Source of the DNA: Calycina herbarum
Taxonomy: Eukaryota > Ascomycota > Leotiomycetes > Helotiales > Pezizellaceae
Assembly: GCA_001414485.1 (NCBI GenBank)
Contig: LLEY01000201.1
Location: 36,521 to 100,520, forward strand
Length of the DNA stretch: 64,000 bases
Direction of reading: 5' to 3'
This document shows positions 14,310-22,415 of the stretch, in pieces. Position 1 is the stretch's first letter. Each line of letters starts with the position of its first letter. The position numbers were made by a program, and so were the translations under genes. The notes beneath the pieces were generated by a model. That model saw only the letters and a list, made by a program, of their open reading frames with translations, was not told the DNA's origin and did no database searches.

Positions 14310-14360
14310 TAACGTAGTTTATTAGAACCTGACGTATATTAGAACCTGGCGTACTTTTCC
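14310..14360 (+). repeat. Left TIR of the pogo/Fot1 element
   Basis: The 51 bp contain two tandem copies of an AGAACCTGRCGTA subrepeat and end GTACTTTTCC. Aligned with the reverse complement of 16123-16173 there are five differences. All are transitions, and the left arm carries the A or T each time. Confidence 0.85.
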
Positions 14361-16122
14361 TATCTTCTCTACTTTATTATTTTAATACGTGTTATCTTAA
14401 CAACTACTAATAGAAATTTAAACTTAAGAAGCTCGAATTATCTTAGCTATTAAGGCTATCTAATTATCTAAAAAGCTTAGTCGTCGAGCTACTATAAAAA
14501 TCTACAAAGTCTCTAAAACTAGCCTTTGCTATAGAATAAACGGCTAACTTCCTCTCCTAGAACGACGGCTAGTAAATATTAAATTAACTTAACTTAAAAA
14601 GGAAGTAATTCTTTAGAATATACTTAACTTAGATTCTAGAGGGTTTATACTCTAGCTAGCTAGTGTAGAAGATATAGTAAATTATATTCTTAAATCGTAG
14701 AGAGAGAAACACGTTAGTAAGCTTTAAGTATATCGATTTATATAACGATAACCAGGGTTAAAGACGTGTTTTAATCGCGTTTACAACTTCTAAAGAGCCT
14801 TATACGAAGATCCTAACCTAATTAGTATATAGTTCTAACTTATATAAAATATAAGAGTGAAATATAGTGTTTTAGATTACGATTTCTATAACTTCGACGA
14901 AATAGGCTTTATAATAGATGTGATTTGCTTTATAATAGTTATTATATATATAGATCGACGTAGCAGAAGTAAGGCAGTTTAGCTAGGTAATCGGGAATAG
15001 GCTATAGTAATTGCTTATATTAATAGCGAGAGTTAGAATGTCTCTCTATTTTTAGTCGTTTAAGAGAAGAATTATCTTACGAATTAGTATATAGACAGCG
15101 GCCTTCTATACGACTAGGTTATTAAACCGATAAGTAACGGATAGATAAACAACGAGACAGGTCTAGAATAGCTAAAACACTTCGATAAATATACTACTAG
15201 TTATATAAAGGGTCTATATCGAATACTAGTATTAGATAGATATAAAAGTTATAAATTAACTGAATTTCAAGAGTATTATAAAGTATATAATATTATAACT
15301 CTTAGACTACCTCTCTACTTATTCTATATAACCTAACTACTTAATATTAGATACTTTAGTATATTAAAGTAGACGTATAGTCGGCAGATTAAGACGTTTA
15401 TTAAAGCCTATATTAACTATATTACAAAGGTAGAGTTCTTTTTAGCTTTTATAGTAGTATATAAAGAATTAATAACAGTCTAGAACGCTTAAGCTGGATT
15501 CTATAGAGCTGGCCTAGTGCCTTTTGACCTATAAGTAGTACTTTCAAAGCTTGACGTAAGGTTACAGACTCTAACTCCTCTAAGACCCTCTACTGCTAAT
15601 TCTAATACTTAGATCTCCTAGACTCTCTTAAACCCTACTGAAGCGCTCTTATAATCAACTCTTGTTTAGAAACGGATTACCTGTCACCAGGGGAGCTCGC
15701 TGACTCTACTATTTAAGACAGTTACTACATTAGCAAAAGATATAGAGCGAATAGCCTATAAGATAACCTTGTTGTCTGCTGAAGTACGTACCCTTCGAGC
15801 AGCGAATAAAGCCTTAAGCAAACGCCGTAGAGCTAAAAAGACTCGTGTATATCAAGGGGGGGCACTTACAGTAGAGGATGTCTAAGATCTTTTAACTCAA
15901 AAGGACGTTAATAAGCAAGTACGACGCGACTTACGTATGGAGGGGGGTAATAAGAAGGAGAGGCAATCGTCTAGACAGCGTTATAGTACTTACGGAAAAG
16001 CTAGTCATAATACACGAACTTGTTAAATAGATGTAGATATGTCTAATTCTTCGGATTCTAAGTAGTTATAGTTAATTTAATATGTTGTAGTTAATTTATT
16101 AATATTTAAAGTTGAATGCTAA

Positions 16123-16173
16123 GGAAAAGTGCGCCAGGTCCTAATATACGCCAGGTTCTGATAAACCACGTTA
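16123..16173 (-). repeat. Right TIR of the pogo/Fot1 element
   Basis: It is the reverse-complement partner of 14310-14360 (46 of 51 positions identical). It keeps G/C at the five positions that are A/T in the left arm, so it is closer to the unmutated sequence. Confidence 0.85.
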
Positions 16174-16407
16174 TATATTATATTCTACTACGAACTATAA
16201 ATCTTCTATAAGTTCCTTATATAGATCTTTAATTTTTAAGACCTGAATTTAAACAAGTTAGTTATTAATTATTAAAGTTAATAGTTCTTAATATACTGTT
16301 AATTTATATCTAAAGTTAGTATAGAATAGTATAACTAATGTCGTTTCTATTATTAAACTATTATAAACAAACTATGTTAATAGCAGCAATTCAACCTAAT
16401 TATGTTA

Positions 16408-16974
16408 TTAATAGTTTATATAATAACAAAGGTACAAGCTTAGAACATATCGAACTAATTTCCAATTTTCCTCAAAGACAGGATTTGCGACGATTTCGAG
16501 GAAGAGTTGGCAGATGTTGTCGGACCATCTCTGACTGAATTCATCCGAGTTCAATGAAGTGTCGATTTCGACACCCTGCGGTAGAAGATAACCAGGAAAA
16601 ATGTCTTCACCAAATACTGACTGTACTCTCCACCATAGAGTCACCTCGCTCTTATGAGATGAGTTCACGAACTTTTGGTCGGCTGTGGTCCAAATGATCT
16701 TGCCTCTGTCGACATCGTCTTCTTCGGCTTGCTCGTCATCGTCTTCGTCTTCATCTTCTCCGAATTCGGGCTCTGAAGCCCCGGAACTAGAGGTATCTCT
16801 GACTTCGAGTCGGGCGTGTTTTATTCGCTTTGGTGCTGCGGCGCGCGTCGAAGCTCTTTTCTTGGTCGCACGCTCCTGTGTTGGCTCGGGTGTTGCCTCC
16901 GGTGTAGTTGAACTATTTGCTCTTGTATTTCGCGCGCGTCGCCGCAGTGGCGCTGCTTTGCTTCTGGGTAGCAT
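16408..16974 (-). pseudogene. Unknown acidic/basic protein gene truncated by the retroelement
   Basis: This 188-codon ORF starts MLPRSKAAPLRRR and has a basic, Ala/Arg/Thr-rich N-terminus (residues 1-55, possible nuclear localisation). An acidic Asp/Glu tract follows (about 68-92), then a more ordered part with WTTADQKF, VTLWWRVQSVFGED and FSQRWSDNICQLFLEIV. At about residue 180 the sequence passes into retroelement DNA. The last residues (YLCYYINY) correspond in frame to the gypsy integrase reading YLYYYINY of copy A (about 10978-11001), and the stop is an integrase codon. The original C-terminus is therefore missing. I do not recognise the family. It is divergent from the unknown gene at 17397. 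Confidence 0.6.
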
Positions 16975-17396
16975 CTTAGGTTATTGATTCAAGATGTCGA
17001 TGAAGTTTCGCTGCCAAAAAAGGGAATCCAGATCGAGTATTCCATATAGTAATCGGGTCACGTGAGATTCGCATATTCCCCAAAAATTTAAAGGGGGGTC
17101 AATTTCTATCGAGAAATTATATTTGTTGCCACAACAGACTCTGTTTGATACTTGAGAATGTTTAAAATTGTCGCTTTATCAGTGGATTGTAGAGAATGAT
17201 TTACTAGTCCTTGCAAAGTTTTGGGGTGGGGTGGCTACCGCTGAGATTTGACGCAGTGTTTGATTAAAATATATCCGACGCCGCTTTCACTTTCTTACGC
17301 GACCACTAGTACTTAAAAATTCCCATGAGAACACTTCTTCCTCCCAATTTCTTCATCTTTCGTAACGCACCGAAATTGAAAACACAAAACGCCGCC
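16975..17396. promoter_or_regulatory. Intergenic region between two divergent unknown genes
   Basis: This 422-bp gap lies between start codons of opposite strand, so it is the likely shared promoter. Nothing specific is recognisable apart from a GGGGTGGGGTGG-type G-rich run near 17222. Base composition is normal again, so the RIP-like AT-rich block ends before this point. Confidence 0.35.
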
Positions 17397-18980
17397 ATGA
17401 CGACGTTTTACCCTTACCATACGCATTGCGATGAGATGCTACAGAAATTCCTACGCGAAGGAGCGCAAACTCCAGAATTCACCAACCGTCCGCGGACTGA
17501 GGACGCGTTTTGGGAGGACTACTATCAGAACATACACCGCGTCCTGGGAACAGTCTTCAGCTGTGAGCCGGTCATTCTGCTGCACGCTGCAGAGCTCATG
17601 ACTTGGTTTCAATACTTTGGCTAAGGAGGACGTTCTTCCCAAATTTCGATAACCCGCTCGCCGAGCAATACGCGAACCTCTTGGACAGTATCGAGTATTC
17701 GACAGAGGATGCAATCAGGGCAGAGCTACACCTAGCAAAAACGGTCGGGGCTGGCAGTGTTTCCTCGTGCGCGGAACGAGAAGAAACCTTGAGCTGGTGT
17801 TGGCCTGGGATCGACGAGTTTCTTGATTGTAGAACCTTCAAAATCCAGGAACTCGTTTCTCAAGTTCATCGTAGGTTCAGATTCTTGCCTAGAAAGAACC
17901 ATTACTGATTTGGAAGCTCCGTCTGCTGAACCCGTTGTCCGTTTCGACTCGCAAGAAATGAGAGAGGACACCCGCCGGCTTTTTCACTCTGTCCTTCAAG
18001 TCGATTGTCTCCAACATGTACGAGACAACTCTGCTCGCCACCAAGAACTCTCAGTCTTATCGGGAATGGGCGCACCCGAGTATCACCCAACAGGCTTCCT
18101 CAGTCCCTGCCCTCATACAACAAAAGTTCTCACCGAAATCGCCGAGACGTTTCTCCGCCGAGCCTTCGAGACTGAAAGAAACGAGTTTGCCAGTACGAGC
18201 CAATTCGCACGAAAGCGGTCGTACAATGAGTCTCTCTTTGGTGATAAGCGCCCCGCAGAGGAGCTGGTCTACAAGCGATTCTGCAGGCAGTCTGCCAGTA
18301 ACTCATATAATGATCAGTACTCGGAACCTCATCCTGTCAATCCAAGAACATTTTCTCGTATGCTGGAAGGTTCTTTCAGAGTGTCTCATGAGAGAGCTCT
18401 GGCTGCACAGCAGCAAGAACAAGCAGCCAGGGACTGGATTTCGGCCCAGAATCCGGCACCCAACGGTAGCGATGATGCCGCACACGACGCTACCCTTGCC
18501 GCTCGTTCGGGTGATCATGAAGAATATGCTCGCGAACATTTGGCCTTTTTGGAATTTGTGGACCAGCAAGAGTATGAGCGACATAGGTCCGATCCAGATT
18601 GGTGGCCTCTCAGTCCTAGAACCTTGCAACAGCAACACGAAGAGGACCATGAAGAATGGTTGCCCCATCTGAGAAGAGAAGCTCATTTGTATAGAATGAT
18701 GTTTGACCCAGATGAAGCCCGCGAGCGGTCTGTGAGTCCCCCAATGATGGAGAGGTTGGCACCCTATGTCGATGGAAATAGCCCGACTCCTGATTCGCAG
18801 CAAGACAATACTGCCAATGATGGTGCCTACGACCTTGACATGGGCAATCGCGATCCCAACTTTGCCAATGTGCCCGACCATCGGGATCCAGGTCAAGCTT
18901 CAGACAACGATCCTGTCGAAGACGATTATTCGGACAATAGTCCTATCAGCGGCGACTCCGTGGACGGGAACGCTGACTGA
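17397..18980 (+). CDS. Unknown protein, multi-exon model (possibly decayed)
   Basis: The start ATG at 17397 gives MTTFYPYHTHCDEML. Coding signal then moves to another frame (FFPNFDNPLAEQYANLLDS, about 17633-17690) and returns to the first frame to the stop at 18980. The second shift fits a 52-nt intron, 17829-17880 (GTAGAA..TTCAG), giving DEFLD-YSCLERT. For the first shift I find no ordinary short intron with the right phase. Candidates are a 125-nt intron from GTGAGC at 17563 to 17687, or a frameshift mutation. The last about 360 residues are polar and acidic at the end (DNDPVEDDYSDNS), with a DQQEYERH region and Gln/His-rich stretches. No domain is recognised. The gene lies between a transposon island and a long inverted repeat. 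Confidence 0.5.
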
Positions 18981-19084
18981 GATATTCAGGCTGTCCGCTC
19001 ATAACTCCATGGACGGAACCTGTACAAACTACAGTGAAACGGGGAAACTTGTCTTGGCCTTGCCTTTTGACAGTTTCCTCTTGT

Positions 19085-19640
19085 AAAGGTTAATCTTGAG
19101 ATTTTCCTTTTGTTTTCCTCCTATGATGGTAGCCTTGAGGCTTACTAGGTATGATCTTGAGATCATTTTACTGACAGATAAAGAAGTATCTTGAGATCCT
19201 TTCGTTGTATTGTTGTAACCTTGGAGTTACCAGGTAAGATCTTGAGATCATTTTACTAACAGAGGGATAAGGATCTTGAGATCAACATTTGTGGTGGGAG
19301 ATCGCGAGGTAAGATCTTGAGATTCATCATTCACAACACAAGTAGGGGGGCGGAGAGGTTACTAGGTAAGTGTTGGTATGACCTGGTCATAAATCTGTTT
19401 GGTTGCATATGCGTATTGTATTCTCTGTTGCTATTCTAGGTACACGAAGTACGACTATTTATGCTTGTGCTAGCGTGGTACTAGCGTGCTAGTCACGTGG
19501 ATGGATATGAGTCAGAGACTCATTCACCTATATAACGACAGTAAGATCTTAAGATCATTTGCTGTCTATATTTGAAAGCCTTAAGGCTCTTCTATGGGTT
19601 TTTGAGAACTATTTACCAAATTTACCTGTATTCTAGATTG
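19085..19640 (+). repeat. Left arm of a long imperfect inverted repeat, rich in GATCTTGAGATC palindromes
   Basis: Landmarks recur in reverse complement at 20680-21025: TCTTGAGATTTTC followed by TTTTGTTTTCCT, GGTAGCCTTGAGG, several GGTAAGATCTTGAGATC, and TTCTATGGRTTTTTGAG followed by TACCAAATT. Palindrome-like 12-mers (GATCTTGAGATC or one-base variants) occur at 19153, 19238, 19272, 19313 and 19544. About 200 bp of the left arm (19345-19540) has no counterpart on the right. It begins just after the stop of the unknown gene ending at 18980, within its 3' flank. Confidence 0.7.
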
Positions 19641-20679
19641 TCAGCTTGGAAATTGGAAAGTAGGGGTCTGGAGGAGACCTATACGGGCTGTACTTGTACT
19701 TACAGTGCATGATGTATCGTGGACAGTTCCTACAACGAAACATGTCCTTATACTTAACACTCACAACCTCACCAGTTAATTTCAAACCACCACTCGAAAG
19801 CAGTTTAGACTTTTCCTTTTTTTATTTACACGACTTCCTAGTCTTCTCCGAGTGACATTCTAGTCACCCGATGACTTTCTTATTATTAACAAATGACTGT
19901 CTAGTCTTACTACTAAAAACCCTTTTTTTAGTCTTCTTTCTAAACACCCTCGAGGTGTTCCTAAAAAAAATTCTGTAGTGTTTTCACTTTCACGACTTCT
20001 TAGTCCCCTTAATTACTGACACAATTGAATATAAAGAATAGAATAACAGAGAGGAAGAAAACAAGTTCGTATATCCAAAAGTGAATACTCTTATGCTGAA
20101 AAGCTTAATAATAACCTTTCCATATCTCTTCCCCAAGGGATATCGCGCTCTAACTTAAAATTAATTACATATTTGTTCTTTTAACAGTGTGATATAGAAC
20201 AATTGAAGACAACGGTTCCATTAAAATAATAGGCTTCGCAAGCACACCGTCCTTTCTCAAGGCTCTCTCCCCCTCTTTGCTGCCATCGAAAAACTCTGAA
20301 CCTCCCACAGAAGTCTTGAAATGAGAGTTTCTCTAACAAGAAAAGCATCGTAGCCAACGTCTTAAGACATTGGGCCTTTAGTTGGAATATAACGTGGTGC
20401 TCTCGAAAGTATCAGCCAACATCTCGATACTTGAGAATTCACAACCATTCTCTCGGACTTGTTGGTAGAGAAAATGCAGAGAAATACAATCCAAGTTTCA
20501 AGGAGGCTTAGAGCGCGAAGTAGATGATAACGTGAGATACTTTTCAAATCTCCTAGTTAGTCAAGTTGTGTAACTTTGTAAGTCTTACTTATCACAGCAT
20601 ACATTTCACAGCAAGATTTCTCACGGTTCGTCAATGAGCAAAATTGTTGTAGAAGCTGGATTGTTAGTCTACAATACAT
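19641..20679. other. AT-rich spacer between inverted-repeat arms
   Basis: I see no gene in this 1-kb loop. Between about 19830 and 20010 there are short degenerate dyads of the form GACTNNCTAGTC or TGACNNNCTAGTCA (near 19832, 19851, 19893 and 19995), spaced a few tens of bases apart, amid T-rich runs. The rest looks like non-coding DNA with scattered stops in all frames. Confidence 0.4.
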
Positions 20680-21025
20680 CCCCCATAAGTGCAAGTAAAG
20701 CCTGTACAGGCCAATTTGGTAAGGGATCTCAAAAATCCATAGAAGAACCTCAAGGTTCGAAAAATCCAGAAGGGGTATCTCGCGTTACAAAGACTTTGGA
20801 AATGATAATCAAAGGATCTCAAGATCCTACCCGAATACTTCCTTCCCCGTACAATGAAATGATCTCAAGATCTTACCTGCATACTGCACAATCAAAGGAT
20901 CTCAAGATCCCACTTACTAACCTCAAGGTTATAACACAATCAAAAGATCTCAAGATCTTACCTGGTAAACCTCAAGGCTACCGTCATGGGAATTCAAACA
21001 GGAAAACAAAATGAAAATCTCAAGA
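20680..21025 (-). repeat. Right arm of the long imperfect inverted repeat
   Basis: This is the reverse-complement counterpart of 19085-19640, with GATCTCAAGATC at 20815, 20861, 20898 and 20946. Each is typically preceded by AATCAAAG or followed by YTTACCTG, giving a loose periodicity of 36-48 bp. The arm stays open as a 126-codon plus-strand ORF (SKDLKI-type repeats), which I take to be fortuitous. It ends about 80 bp from the 3' end of the minus-strand gene at 21107. Confidence 0.7.
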
Positions 21026-21106
21026 CTTTCGCATATTCAATGTGAGCGACAACCCTAAGGCTGTTGGAATGAGAAAAAGAGAGAGGAATGAGGAAGAGGA
21101 GGGAGG

Positions 21107-22238
21107 TCATCTCTTAGATTGACCTCTACCTCCACGGCCGCGACCACGGCCGCGAGCTTTTCGGACACGGTTGGGATTTGAGGCAAGGTTTTGGTTACTT
21201 CAGCCGCTGTTGGAGCTCGAGGCACTTGCAACTGGCGTGGATGAAGAGGCCTTGCTCAACTCCTCAGTCTTGGGCTTGGCTTCTGCGATCGGTGTCTTCT
21301 TCCCAGGCATGTCTTTTGCAACGAGCAGCTCGATTTGGGGAACGAAGTCCTTGCCCTTGGCAGTCTTCCAGTGCGCCCAGCCTTGGTCCACAGGCTTCAT
21401 TTGCAAAACATCTTGCTGTTGTCCATCTTGCAACATATTGTTGGGAGAGAGACTTTCATGTGCCTCTTCCCAAGCTGCCTTCCACTCTGGATCAGTGAAA
21501 AGGTACTTGTAGTCGGGTTGGAATGCCACCTAGATGTAATTCCTTCAACCTGTCGGCGCTGAGGAGTCTCTGATGGATGCATAGCGAATTCCGAGAATGT
21601 TTGCCCAGTGAATCTTCTCTAGCATATCATCACCCACGACGGCGAGGAAATTTGAGATAGTGAATATTTGACATCCAATTGGAATTCCAGTCGCAGGATC
21701 GAATCCGCTCTGTTCTTCGACAGGCCCCCAATTGTCCTTTTGGGCATCTTCATCAATAGCCGACAGAAGAGAGTTGATTTCCGCCTGCTTCATGCGACCC
21801 ACTGGATTGACTGGTGGTGTCGCATTCGAGCCCATAGCAGTCGGGACTTGGGACGCTGTCGAAGTTGGACTTGTCTGCATAGTTAAAGCTGCAGCCACCG
21901 CGGCGGCCTTTTGAGCCCAGCAGCGTTCATATGCAGCTTTGCCTTGGGCGTGGAGTGTCCAATTTTCCCCATGGGTAGGTACAGCTTCTCGCCAGAAAGA
22001 TTCTTCCATGTGAAGAATCCATTCATGTACTCGATGAGTTCTAAGCTACCGTCGGGGGTATGGATGGTTCTTAGCCGCCCTCTCCAATGGCGTCGAGTTC
22101 CCTCAACAGGCCCCCTTCGGTCCGAGGGACTGTACAGGTGGAAATTGTCGGCCCATGAAAAAGGAATTCCATGAGCATCCGCTCGAGATGATCTTTGTGT
22201 TTGTCATGTACCATAATGGCGTCTGGTTTGTCTGCCAT
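21107..22238 (-). pseudogene. Unknown gene with an RG-rich C-terminus and an in-frame stop
   Basis: From ATG at 22238 the frame reads MADKPDAIMVHDKHKDHLER. Coding-like signal continues in another frame (HTPDGSLELIEYMNGFF, about 22060), then in a third (MEESFWREAVPTHGENW at 22009 to 21545). It goes on at 21529-21200 (FQPDYKYLFTDPEWKAAWEE). Some of these shifts may be introns that I cannot place. After SSSNSG a TGA (21202-21200) interrupts a frame that stays open for 30 more codons, ending RGRGRGRGGRGQSKR and a natural stop at 21107. That single TGA could be a CGA-to-TGA transition. The RG tail suggests a former RNA-binding protein. No family is recognised. Confidence 0.45.
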
Positions 22239-22415
22239 GATGGCGCGTTGTTTTGGCGTTGACGTTGGTGATGCGTCAGTTTGATGTGGATGCTGATGGT
22301 TGTGTTGAAGGTGAGAGATCGATACTCAAGACGCGACATCCCAAGCATGTATATCACGTGATATCGATCAAGATCAAATCAAAAATTCCATTTCATTCAT
22401 ATCAAACTTCTAAAT

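Larger units (their letters stand above)
14310..16173 (+). mobile_element. Pogo/Fot1-type DNA transposon with both TIRs, inserted in gypsy copy B
   Basis: The element is about 1.86 kb, bounded by 51-bp inverted repeats and flanked by TA. Plus-strand translation gives an N-terminal helix-turn-helix (KLSRRATIKIYKVS, about 14470), LKTCFNRVYNF (about 14760), and DDE-core landmarks (KYSVLDYDFYNFDEIGF, about 14857; IKTFIKAYINYITKVEFF, about 15390). The hallmark C-terminal motif GLVPFDL lies near 15510, followed by VLSKLDVRLQTLTP. The last 350 bp keeps an almost stop-free basic coiled-coil tail with RRRAKKTRVYQGG. Internal TAG/TAA stops inactivate it. Its insertion postdates the gypsy copy it interrupts. 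Confidence 0.87.
12813..16437 (-). mobile_element. Second gypsy family, copy B, 5'-truncated and interrupted by a DNA transposon
   Basis: Read on the minus strand it repeats copy A from within the integrase through the chromodomain to the 3' region. The integrase part is 16437-16174. The reading resumes at about 14309 with TACTATAATAAACGACG, matching 11236-11252 of copy A. The gap is filled exactly by the pogo-like element 14310-16173. Everything 5' of the mid-integrase is missing, and the truncation point abuts the host gene ending at 16408. Relative to copy A there is extra sequence at about 13690-13850. Confidence 0.8.

Noticed and set aside
16685..16987. 100-codon plus ORF rich in Ser
   Set aside because: It is the antisense shadow of the acidic tract of the minus-strand gene at 16408-16974.
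18303..18896. 197-codon minus ORF
   Set aside because: Antisense to the plus-strand unknown gene; Ile/Met/His-rich composition typical of a shadow frame.
19153..20957. CRISPR-like reading of the regularly spaced 12-mers
   Set aside because: The genome is eukaryotic, spacing is irregular, and spacers are themselves repeated in inverted order; no cas genes.
20634..21014. 126-codon plus ORF with SKDLKI repeats
   Set aside because: It is produced by the GATCTCAAGATC repeat arm staying open by chance; no start context or domain.
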